A stretch of DNA of 24,231 nt. Source: an uncultured Collinsella sp. Lineage in GTDB: Bacteria > Actinomycetota > Coriobacteriia > Coriobacteriales > Coriobacteriaceae. The stretch lies in the NCBI GenBank assembly GCA_902470835.1, contig CABRHR010000020.1:1-24231 (forward strand), given 5' to 3'. The stretch's first letter is position 1; each line of letters starts with the position of its first letter. Shown one piece after another: positions 14,490 through 20,928 of this stretch. The translations under genes and the position numbers were made by a program. The notes beneath the pieces are model-generated. The model did no database searches, had not been told where the DNA came from, and saw only the letters and a program-made list of their open reading frames with translations.

Positions 14490-14978
14490 ATGGAGCGCAT
14501 CGCGAGTTTTTCCGTTGATCATCTGCTGCTTGAGCCCGGCGTCTATGTGAGCCGCGTCGACCGCGATCCGGCGACCGGCGCCGCCGTCACCACCTTTGAC
14601 CTGCGCTTGACCACGCCCAACACGGAACCGGTCATGAATACGGCCGAGTGCCACACCATCGAGCACCTGGGCGCGACGTTCCTTCGCAACCATGCCGAGT
14701 GGTCGAGTCGTATTGTCTACTTTGGCCCTATGGGCTGCCGCACGGGCTTTTACCTGGTCGTGTTTGGCGAGGTGACGAGCGAGGAGATCTTGCCGCTCGT
14801 GCGCGAGCTGTTCGAGTTTGTTGCCGGGTTTGAGGGCGAAGTTCCCGGTGCCGCCCCCGAGGAGTGCGGCAACTACCTGGACCAGAACCTTCCCATGGCA
14901 AATTGGCTCGCGCGCCGCTATCTCGACCGCGATCTGGCCGATATCGACGAGGCGCACCTGCACTATCAGCAGGCGTAA
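14490..14978 (+). CDS. luxS: S-ribosylhomocysteine lyase LuxS
   Basis: LuxS splits S-ribosylhomocysteine into homocysteine and the autoinducer-2 precursor DPD in the activated methyl cycle. The 162-residue protein has the full site: ECHTIEH with His55, Glu58 and His59, Cys83 in GPMGCRTGFYL, and the third metal ligand Cys126 in EECGNYLDQNL. ATG 14490 follows GAGAGGAT. It appears monocistronic, sitting between two strong terminators. The repeated palindrome immediately upstream leaves little room for a promoter except within its spacer (14414-14454). Confidence 0.97.
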   Translation: MERIASFSVDHLLLEPGVYVSRVDRDPATGAAVTTFDLRLTTPNTEPVMNTAECHTIEHLGATFLRNHAEWSSRIVYFGPMGCRTGFYLVVFGEVTSEEILPLVRELFEFVAGFEGEVPGAAPEECGNYLDQNLPMANWLARRYLDRDLADIDEAHLHYQQA

Positions 14979-15007
14979 AGGTTTCGTCGCTCAAAATGAG
15001 CTCACGG

Positions 15008-15038
15008 GGCGCCTTCGCTTATGCGGGGGTGCCTTTTT
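15008..15038 (+). terminator. Rho-independent terminator after luxS
   Basis: GGCGCCTTCGC (15008-15018) pairs with GCGGGGGTGCC (15023-15033), with several G-T wobbles, around a four-base loop and is followed by TTTTT (15034-15038). Confidence 0.8.
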
Positions 15039-15082
15039 GTTGAGCGGACATGGCGGACGTTTAAAACCGCGCGTGATTGTTC

Positions 15083-15113
15083 TAGAATGTTCGTAATATC
15101 ACACAAACGAACA
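15083..15113 (+). promoter_or_regulatory. Promoter -10 and candidate operator of the DUF4867 gene
   Basis: TAGAAT (15083-15088) is a good -10 box; a weak TTTAAA at 15060-15065 is 17 bases upstream. Immediately downstream, TGTTCGT (15088-15094) and ACGAACA (15107-15113) form a 7-base inverted repeat with a 12-base spacer, reaching into the ribosome binding site AGGAG (15113-15117). A repressor bound there would block both initiation and transcription start. Confidence 0.5.
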
Positions 15114-15122
15114 GGAGCGAAC

Positions 15123-15767
15123 ATGCATATCTACTCTGTTACCGACCCCGAATTCAAATCCTATGGCCGCGTGTGGGACGACGTCCCGTCCAGCCTGACC
15201 GCCCCGCTCGTCGAGGCGCTCTCCGCCACGCCCGTCCCCGAGGGCAGCAAGTACGTGGCTTCCGCACCCGAGTTCGAGCAGGTCGAGGGCGCCGACACGC
15301 TCGGCCTGCTTATGTATGGCGGCCGTCCGTTCCAGCTGGGCTGGTGCAACGGCCACAACACGAAGCTCAACTGCCTGGAGTATCACCGCGCGAGCGAGTT
15401 CAATCTGGGTGCTCGCGACTTTGTCCTGCTGCTGGCCAAGCGTGAGCAAATTATCGATGGCAAGCTCGACACCGCGCAGGTCAAGGCGTTCCGCGCGCCC
15501 GCCGGCACGCTCGTCGAGGTCTACGCCACCACGCTGCACTATACGCCGTGCATGGTCGACGAGGGTGGCTTCCAGGTGATGGTGGCGCTGCCCGCCGGCA
15601 CCAACGGCCCGCGCCCCGAGACTGCGGCCGACATGCCCGCGGCCGGCGACAGCTACTGCTACTGGAAGGCCGACAAGTGGGTCCTCTGCCACGCCGATAG
15701 CCCCAAGGCTGCCGAAGGCGGCTACGTAGGCCTCACCGGCAAGAACCTCGACATCACCTGCGACTAG
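15123..15767 (+). CDS. DUF4867 family protein
   Basis: A 214-residue protein matches the DUF4867 pattern: MHIYSVTDPEFKSYGRV at the start, LGLLMYGGRPFQLGWCNGHN and CLEYHRASEFN in the middle, a cupin-like VEVYATTLHYTPC near residue 140, and a KADKWVLCH tail. The biochemical role is not established; homologues are mainly seen among sugar-utilisation genes, so a role with a sugar or sugar phosphate is possible. The start at 15123 follows AGGAG. It has its own promoter. Its last 12 or so codons (LTGKNLDITCD) are duplicated, with the stop codon lost, at 17079 on the other side of the ATPase gene. Confidence 0.75.
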   Translation: MHIYSVTDPEFKSYGRVWDDVPSSLTAPLVEALSATPVPEGSKYVASAPEFEQVEGADTLGLLMYGGRPFQLGWCNGHNTKLNCLEYHRASEFNLGARDFVLLLAKREQIIDGKLDTAQVKAFRAPAGTLVEVYATTLHYTPCMVDEGGFQVMVALPAGTNGPRPETAADMPAAGDSYCYWKADKWVLCHADSPKAAEGGYVGLTGKNLDITCD

Positions 15768-15832
15768 GGTATTGTCTCAATCTGTAACATCTGGCAGGCA
15801 AAATCGTCTCTTCCTGTTACAGATCAAGACAA
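15731..15832 (+). repeat. Left copy of the compound direct repeat flanking the ATPase gene
   Basis: The 102 bases comprise the 3' end of the DUF4867 gene, its TAG stop and the first inverted repeat. They align with 17079-17182 with about 12 mismatches and a 2-base gap, counted by eye. The second hairpin (15842-15878) also has its counterpart on the right (17294-17330). Confidence 0.85.
15772..15832. repeat. Inverted-repeat element R1, copy a
   Basis: TTGTCTCAATCTGTAACA (15772-15789) and TGTTACAGATCAAGACAA (15815-15832) form an 18-base stem with two mismatches and a 25-base loop. The same arms occur at 17123 and 17204. Confidence 0.85.
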
Positions 15833-15841
15833 ACCGGCCCG

Positions 15842-15878
15842 AACCACCACAAAGGTGCCTGCCCCCTTTGTGGTGGTT
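15842..15878. repeat. Hairpin element R2, copy a
   Basis: AACCACCACAAAGG (15842-15855) and CCTTTGTGGTGGTT (15865-15878) form a perfect 14-base stem around TGCCTGCCC. It lies between the convergent DUF4867 and ATPase genes and may act as a terminator for either. A decayed copy is at 17294-17330. Confidence 0.85.
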
Positions 15879-15887
15879 TGTCTGCGG

Positions 15888-16994
15888 CTACGGCTGACTT
15901 CGCAGGTAGTCAGCCATATAGGGAACGGCGAAGCGCACGTACCCGCGGCGGGCCTGTTCGATTACGCCGGCGTCGATAAGGCGCCGGCGATACTTTTGTG
16001 CGTAGTCGGGTGTGACCGACATGCGCTCGGCTACATCAGAAATGCGCGACACGGTGTCTTCGTCATCCGCCATTGCGGCAAGAAACGCAACGTCTTGGTC
16101 CGAGAGCGCGGCGAGCGTCGTCTCGCACACATCGTTTTCGAAATCGACCTTTGATGCCTCGATGGCTCCGTCGACTAGCTTTCGTGTTGCGCGTTCTCCT
16201 GCCTGGCAACGATTGGCGATGTTGTAACCGATGAGCTGCAACATGTAGGGCGAGCCCTGGGTTGCACGAGCGGCATCTAGTCGAAGATCGCTTGGGATAT
16301 CAAGGTCGAGTTCTTCGAAAGCCCGCTGGTAATAGGTGTCGACGTCTCCGACTGAAAGCGGTTCGAGTGTGACTTTGCGAGCGCGGTTGAGAAACGTCAG
16401 CACGCGGTCATTGAGCGTCGCCGAGACCGCTCCCGGAAGGCCCGCCATAACGAGTGCGACGTTGAGTCTCTCGCCGACGAGTTCTTGATAAGCGGTGACG
16501 AGTTGTCTGATCTCGGGCGAATTAGCCTGAAGCTCATCGATGAGGATGAGGATGCCATGTCCTTGCTCGGTTAGTTTGCGCGCCAGTTGCGTGAGCTTGA
16601 ACTGGAAACTCTTGGTTTCCTGCACATCGCGCGTGAACTCAAGGCCGGCTGAGAAACCGAAGGCGCTCAGGCTGCCGCCCGTGAGTTTAGGGAGATGGCG
16701 TTTGTTGGCATAGGGCTCGCCCGCCTCTTGGATTTTTTCAACAATGCGCTCGAGCATGTCCTCGGAGGCAACGGTGGGCGTGGCGACGACGAAGCCAAGC
16801 TTGCGAGCGCGATCGGCGAGCTCCCACAGGAGAACCGTCTTGCCGCTTCCTCGCTGGCCGAGCATGAGCATGACGCGGTCTCGATTGCCCGGCTCCTGTT
16901 CAAGGCCGGAGATGAATGTTGAAATTACACTTCCTCGCCCAACGAGATAGGATGGGCGATTTCCAAATGAAGGGGAGAAGATGGTTTCAGTCAT
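15888..16994 (-). CDS. AAA-type ATPase with C-terminal winged helix, function unknown
   Basis: A 368-residue P-loop ATPase has Walker A GQRGSGKT (46-53) and Walker B ILILIDE (Asp153, Glu154). A sensor-like strand ALVMAGLP is followed by NRARKVTLEPLS, and helical lid segments by a C-terminal winged-helix-like domain (about 300-368: ISDVAERMSVTPDYAQKYRRRLIDAGVIEQARRGYVRF). This is the layout of archaeal-type ATPase/AAA_16 proteins; their cellular role is mostly unknown. ATG 16994 follows GGAAAGGAGAC. It is opposite in strand to its neighbours, looks less GC-rich (not measured), and is bracketed by a compound direct repeat. It is therefore probably an acquired cassette. Confidence 0.82.
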   Translation of the reverse strand: MTETIFSPSFGNRPSYLVGRGSVISTFISGLEQEPGNRDRVMLMLGQRGSGKTVLLWELADRARKLGFVVATPTVASEDMLERIVEKIQEAGEPYANKRHLPKLTGGSLSAFGFSAGLEFTRDVQETKSFQFKLTQLARKLTEQGHGILILIDELQANSPEIRQLVTAYQELVGERLNVALVMAGLPGAVSATLNDRVLTFLNRARKVTLEPLSVGDVDTYYQRAFEELDLDIPSDLRLDAARATQGSPYMLQLIGYNIANRCQAGERATRKLVDGAIEASKVDFENDVCETTLAALSDQDVAFLAAMADDEDTVSRISDVAERMSVTPDYAQKYRRRLIDAGVIEQARRGYVRFAVPYMADYLRSQP

Positions 16995-17078
16995 AAGTCT
17001 CCTTTCCTTTTTTTCCTATTTTTTCCTTTTTTCCCTATTCAGTCAAATTGCCTACTGGCCGAGGGCGTTCATTTTAGA

Positions 17079-17182
17079 TCTCACCGGGAAGAACCTCGAC
17101 GCCACCGAAGACCAGGGTCTTCTGTCTCGATCTGTAACATCTAGCAGGCTAAATCGTCTCTTCCTGTTACAGATCAAGACGA
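17079..17182 (+). repeat. Right copy of the compound direct repeat (remnant of DUF4867 3' end plus R1)
   Basis: It aligns with 15731-15832. The coding part is still in frame (LTGKNLDATED against LTGKNLDITCD), but the stop TAG is CAG here. Sequence upstream of 17079 is unrelated to the DUF4867 gene, so only the tail was copied or survived. Confidence 0.85.
17123..17181. repeat. Inverted-repeat element R1, copy b
   Basis: Arms TGTCTCGATCTGTAACA (17123-17139) and TGTTACAGATCAAGACGA (17165-17182 region) enclose a loop almost identical to that of copy a, so both copies share arms and loop. Confidence 0.85.
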
Positions 17183-17203
17183 ACAACAGCGGGCAGGCCG
17201 AAT

Positions 17204-17263
17204 AATCTCAATCTGTAACACTAAGCCCGGTTTTGACGGTCTATCTGTTACAGATCGAGACAA
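17204..17263. repeat. Inverted-repeat element R1, copy c (different loop)
   Basis: Arms ATCTCAATCTGTAACA and TGTTACAGATCGAGACAA (17246-17263) match the other copies, but the 25-base loop (17221-17245) is unrelated. Conservation is therefore on the stem and not the whole unit. Confidence 0.8.
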
Positions 17264-17293
17264 ACCGGCGGAGCGGACTATCTCTCGGGTCCA

Positions 17294-17330
17294 AACCACC
17301 ACAAAGGTGCCTGTCCTCTTTTTGGTGGTT
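17294..17330. repeat. Hairpin element R2, copy b (decayed right arm)
   Basis: The left arm AACCACCACAAAGG (17294-17307) and most of the loop (TGCCTGTCC) match copy a. The right arm TCTTTTTGGTGGTT (17317-17330) carries two changes that weaken the stem. Confidence 0.75.
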
Positions 17331-17403
17331 GGGTATCAGAAAGTGTCAGGCTCGGGCGGCTGCCGGGCGCCTGCGCGCGAAAAGAAGTGTCGGCCTGCGT
17401 CGT

Positions 17404-17455
17404 GTCGTTGGGCGATGCGCTGTTTGCAGGGATACTGAAATCACGACAAACAGCG
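17404..17455. promoter_or_regulatory. Inverted repeats upstream of the GH1 gene
   Basis: CGCTGTTTG (17418-17426) and CAAACAGCG (17447-17455) are a perfect 9-base inverted repeat with a 20-base spacer, ending six bases before the ribosome binding site AAGGA (17461-17465). GTCGT (17404-17408) and ACGAC (17443-17447) can also pair. It may be an operator pair or a leader structure; it does not match the LicT/BglG antiterminator consensus as I know it. Confidence 0.4.
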
Positions 17456-17472
17456 TGTGAAAGGATCGATGT

Positions 17473-18903
17473 ATGGCTTTCCGTAAAGACTTCCTGTGGG
17501 GCGGCGCGACGGCCGCTAACCAGTGCGAGGGTGCCTACGACGTGGATGGCCGCGGCCTGGCTAACGTGGATGTAGCCCCGCACGGCCCCGAGCGCCGCGC
17601 GGTGGTTTCCGGCCAGCGTAAGATGCTCGACTTCGAGGACGGCTTTTACTACCCGGCGCAGACCGGCATCGATTTCTACCATCACTACAAGGAGGACATC
17701 GCCCTCTTTGCCGAGATGGGCTTTAAGACCTTCCGCATGAGCCTTGCTTGGACCCGCATCTTCCCCAACGGCGACGAGACCGAGCCCAACGAGGCCGGCC
17801 TGGCCTTCTACGAGGACGTGTTCCGCGAGTGCCAAAAGTACGGCATCGAGCCCCTCGTGACCATCACGCACTTTGACTGCCCGATTCACCTCATCAAGGA
17901 GTACGGCGGCTGGCGCAACCGCAAGCTCATCGACTTCTACAAGAACCTCGCGACCACGATCTTCACCCGCTACAAGGGCCTGGTGAAGTACTGGCTCACC
18001 TTTAACGAGATCAACATGATCCTGCACCTGCCGTTTATGGGTGCCGGTCTGGTTTTTGAGGAGGGCGAGAACAAGGAGGCCGTTGAGTACCTGGCCGCCC
18101 ACAACGAGCTCGTCGCCAGCGCGTGGGCAACCAAGATCGCCCACGAGATCGACCCCGAGGTCAAGATCGGCTGCATGCTCGCCGCGGGTAGCTACTACCC
18201 CTACAGCTGCCGCCCGGGCGATGTTCGCCAGGCGCAGCTCGACAACCAGAACAATTACTTCTTCGTTGATGTCCAGAGCCGTGGCTACTACCCGGCCTAT
18301 GCCGTCAAGAAGCTCGAGCGTCTGGGCATCGATGTGGGCATGACCGACGAGGACCGCGAGATCCTGGCCGACAACACCGTCGACTTCATCAGCTTTAGCT
18401 ACTACTCCACCCGTTGCTCGGCCGGTGTTGACAACCCCGAGGTCGAGAAGACCCAGGGCAACGCCTTCGCCGGCGCCAAGAACCCCTACCTGCAGCAGAG
18501 CCAGTGGGGCTGGGCCATCGATCCGCTGGGCTTCCGCATCACCCTCAACGACCTGTACGACCGCTATCAGAAGCCGCTGTTCGTGGTTGAAAACGGTCTG
18601 GGCGCCAAGGACGTTGTCGAGGAGGACGGCTCCATCAACGACGATTACCGCATCGATTACCTGCGCCAGCACATTGCCGCGATGCGCGACGCGGTGACTG
18701 AGGACGGCGTCGACCTGCTGGGCTACACCACCTGGGGTCCGATCGACCTGGTCTCGGCCGGCACGGGCGAGATGTCCAAGCGCTACGGCTTCATCTACGT
18801 CGACCGTGACGACGCCGGCAACGGTACCCTCAAGCGCTCCAAGAAGAAGAGCTTCGACTGGTACAAGCGCGTCATTGCTTCGAATGGCGAGGACCTGTCC
18901 TAA
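17473..18903 (+). CDS. Glycoside hydrolase family 1, probable 6-phospho-beta-glucosidase
   Basis: This 476-residue cytoplasmic enzyme splits PTS-imported beta-glucoside 6-phosphates into glucose 6-phosphate and an aglycone or sugar. The GH1 start FLWGGATAANQCEGAY, acid/base Glu179 in LTFNEIN and nucleophile Glu373 in FVVENGLGA are all present. The C-terminal GPIDLVSAGTGEMSKRYGFI places Ser435, Lys436 and Tyr438 in the phosphate-recognition loop typical of 6-phospho-glucosidases. AAGGA at 17461-17465 serves ATG 17473. It stands alone, followed by a hairpin terminator. It would complete the PTS pathway encoded at 5957-7941 if both take the same substrate; many genomes carry several such enzymes, so this pairing is inference. 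Confidence 0.92.
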   Translation: MAFRKDFLWGGATAANQCEGAYDVDGRGLANVDVAPHGPERRAVVSGQRKMLDFEDGFYYPAQTGIDFYHHYKEDIALFAEMGFKTFRMSLAWTRIFPNGDETEPNEAGLAFYEDVFRECQKYGIEPLVTITHFDCPIHLIKEYGGWRNRKLIDFYKNLATTIFTRYKGLVKYWLTFNEINMILHLPFMGAGLVFEEGENKEAVEYLAAHNELVASAWATKIAHEIDPEVKIGCMLAAGSYYPYSCRPGDVRQAQLDNQNNYFFVDVQSRGYYPAYAVKKLERLGIDVGMTDEDREILADNTVDFISFSYYSTRCSAGVDNPEVEKTQGNAFAGAKNPYLQQSQWGWAIDPLGFRITLNDLYDRYQKPLFVVENGLGAKDVVEEDGSINDDYRIDYLRQHIAAMRDAVTEDGVDLLGYTTWGPIDLVSAGTGEMSKRYGFIYVDRDDAGNGTLKRSKKKSFDWYKRVIASNGEDLS

Positions 18904-18938
18904 GGGCACCGAGCCCCCAACCTCATAGTCTCCTAACC

Positions 18939-18977
18939 AAAGCGCCCGGCGAGTAGTTTGTGCTTGCCGGGCGCTTT
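18939..18977 (+). terminator. Hairpin terminator after the GH1 gene
   Basis: AAAGCGCCCGGCGAG (18939-18953) pairs with CTTGCCGGGCGCTTT (18963-18977) over 15 bases with one wobble and a 9-base loop. The T-run is just three bases and is part of the stem, so efficiency is uncertain. Confidence 0.7.
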
Positions 18978-19044
18978 GCCGTCCGCGGATTTTGGGACAT
19001 GCGGCCCGTTTTTTGAGCCTGCCTGTCGGTACACTAAAAGCACT

Positions 19045-20928
19045 ATGGGTACCCGCGAGCGACATATCGGCCATGCGGCCGCCCGATCCGCGCCGGTGGC
19101 GGATCCCAGGGGCGGCAGGCTCTTCGCCATGCCGCGATTCCTCGTTGGCATAGCGCACCTGGTGTACCGTCGCCGCGCCTTCGTCATTGCCGGCGTCATA
19201 ACCGCACTGTTTCTTCTGCTTTTGGCGGTCTTGCCGGCGTCATTCGCTTCCGATCCCAAGCTCTCCAACACCGTGCCCATCTATAACGAGGTGTCCAAAG
19301 AAGTCGTGGACGGGCTTATCCATTCGAGCTCGATTCCGCTGCTCCTCGCTGCCGTCGCGTTCTCAATCTGGGGTGTGCTGGTCTATCTGCGCTGTCTGGA
19401 TTACGTCTTGCGCCGGCGCCTCGTTGCCGTTGCCACCATCAGCGCCTTGTGGATGATCGAGGTCATCCTCAAGTACAAGTCGTTCACGCCGTTCTATGCC
19501 ACCGTGCTGTGGTACCTGTACTACGTGCCCATGACGCTCATTCCGCTCCTCTACCAGCTGTGCGGCCTGCGCCTTGCAGGGTTGGAGCAACATCGTGCGG
19601 GTCGCCGCTACCGCACGGCCCTGTGGATCGCGGCCATCCTGCTCATTGGGTTTGTGCTTACCAACGATTTTCACCAACAGGTCTTTCATTTCGATCGCTC
19701 GAGTGAAACCTGGAGTAACGATTACACGTACGGCTGGGGCTATTTTGCCGTTCTGATATGGACGGCCTTTAACTTTGTCGCCTTTTTCATTTTGGTGGGT
19801 CGGTCATCGTCCTTCCGTATCCAACGTTTTTCGGGCACGGCGGTACTCGTGCTGCTGGGCGGCGCGTTCTTTGCCATTTCGTACGCCCTGCGCGTGCCTT
19901 GGGCATGGAAGCTCAACTTTTCGCTCGTCTATTGCGTGCTGTGCGTGGTGACGCTCGAGATTTGCCTCGATTGCGGCGTCATTCCGTCGTACCACGGCAT
20001 TGCCAACATTTTCGACACCCTGCCGCTCGATCTTAAAGTTATAACGCGCGACCTGCAGGAAGTCTATGCCACGCCGGTATCAAAGCCGATTCCGGCGGGT
20101 GTGCGCGAAGAGCTGCGCGCTCAGGAGCACGGGCATGCCCACGCCTTTACCGTGGCGTCCGATCCCGATGTGATGTACCGCGCCTTCCCACTGCTAGGCG
20201 GATCGGCATTGCTCGCCCAAGACGTATCGGAGCTCAACGAGCTCAATCGCGAGCTGGCGTACCGGCGCATGGAATTGCAGCGCCAAAACGAACTGCTTAC
20301 GGCCGACTACGATCTTAAGACGCATCTTGCCGACCAGGAGGCCGAGGCCTTGCTGGTCAAAGATGTCGACCAGGCGCTTGCCCGCGCGCTCGATGAGATG
20401 TATGGGCTGCTGGGCTCGCTGCCGCCGTTAACCGATGAGGCATCCTCGCATGAGCGCTATCGCATGCTGCAATGTGCCAAGATGCTCGTCGCCTATTGCA
20501 AACGCAAGGGCTCGCTCACGTTGGCGCAGCATGGGGAAAGCGGATTTGACCGCGATCGCATCCAACTCATTGCCAACGAGCTGGCAAGTGACTTGCGCAC
20601 CATCGATGTCGACTGCGCTTCGATCATCGCCATACGGCGTCCGATGCATGCCAGTACGGTAAGCGCGCTGTACGACTGCGTGTATGACTTTGCGTTTTTC
20701 GCCTACACCACCGATCATCCGGCACTCATGTACCATCTGAGCGAACACGATTCGTGCAGTGTTGAACTGCGTGCCACGCTCTTTTCCAACGACGCGGAAG
20801 ACTTGTCGCAGACGCCCGCCGCGCACGGGCTCGAGGTTGCGCTGCAGGGGCGTAACGTGGCGTATCGTCTTGAGGGCGAGGCCGGTCAGCTGCGTATGAT
20901 CGTGCTGATGCCGCGGGCGGGTGAGTGA
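19045..20928 (+). CDS. 7TM receptor with degenerate histidine-kinase-like C-terminus
   Basis: This protein has about 627 residues. The N-terminal half carries seven or more hydrophobic segments (about 30-310) with the signature LTNDFHQQVFHFD of histidine kinase N-terminal 7TM receptors. A coiled-coil-like stretch follows (about 400-440: ELNRELAYRRMELQRQNELL). The C-terminal 150 residues resemble a dimerisation plus ATPase module, but no phospho-accepting His or clear N-box (NExxxNAxKH) is visible. VELRATLFSND and LEVALQGRNV sit where later ATPase motifs would be. It overlaps the next kinase gene, so it may be the sensing partner. ATG 19045 has no clear ribosome binding site, and TACACT at 19030-19035 suggests a near-leaderless start; ATG 19129 is the alternative. 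Confidence 0.7.
   Translation: MGTRERHIGHAAARSAPVADPRGGRLFAMPRFLVGIAHLVYRRRAFVIAGVITALFLLLLAVLPASFASDPKLSNTVPIYNEVSKEVVDGLIHSSSIPLLLAAVAFSIWGVLVYLRCLDYVLRRRLVAVATISALWMIEVILKYKSFTPFYATVLWYLYYVPMTLIPLLYQLCGLRLAGLEQHRAGRRYRTALWIAAILLIGFVLTNDFHQQVFHFDRSSETWSNDYTYGWGYFAVLIWTAFNFVAFFILVGRSSSFRIQRFSGTAVLVLLGGAFFAISYALRVPWAWKLNFSLVYCVLCVVTLEICLDCGVIPSYHGIANIFDTLPLDLKVITRDLQEVYATPVSKPIPAGVREELRAQEHGHAHAFTVASDPDVMYRAFPLLGGSALLAQDVSELNELNRELAYRRMELQRQNELLTADYDLKTHLADQEAEALLVKDVDQALARALDEMYGLLGSLPPLTDEASSHERYRMLQCAKMLVAYCKRKGSLTLAQHGESGFDRDRIQLIANELASDLRTIDVDCASIIAIRRPMHASTVSALYDCVYDFAFFAYTTDHPALMYHLSEHDSCSVELRATLFSNDAEDLSQTPAAHGLEVALQGRNVAYRLEGEAGQLRMIVLMPRAGE

Larger units (their letters stand above)
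16995..17472. other. 478-bp repeat-rich spacer upstream of the ATPase and GH1 genes
   Basis: It starts with a purine-rich leader of the ATPase (read on the minus strand at 16998-17036, several GGAAAAAA units). The duplicated DUF4867 tail (17079-17120), two R1 elements, one R2 element and the inverted repeats before the GH1 gene follow. In the frame starting near 17080 the remnant reads LTGKNLDATED, then continues without the original stop. No intact gene is seen. Confidence 0.7.

Noticed and set aside
17079..17205. Small expressed gene upstream of GH1
   Set aside because: The in-frame tail LTGKNLDATED is a remnant of DUF4867. The frame upstream comes from the ATPase leader and has no start with a ribosome binding site.
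15772..17263. CRISPR-like array
   Set aside because: The repeated units are palindromes with irregular spacing (more than 1 kb, then about 20 bases) and there are no regular spacers or cas genes.
17418..17455. LicT/BglG-type antiterminator (RAT) before the GH1 gene
   Set aside because: The sequence does not fit the RAT consensus as I know it, and no T-tailed terminator overlaps it. No BglG-type regulator is in the window.
17278..19158. 626-codon open frame on the minus strand across the GH1 gene
   Set aside because: The plus strand has unambiguous GH1 catalytic motifs. The minus frame is low-complexity and has no domain.
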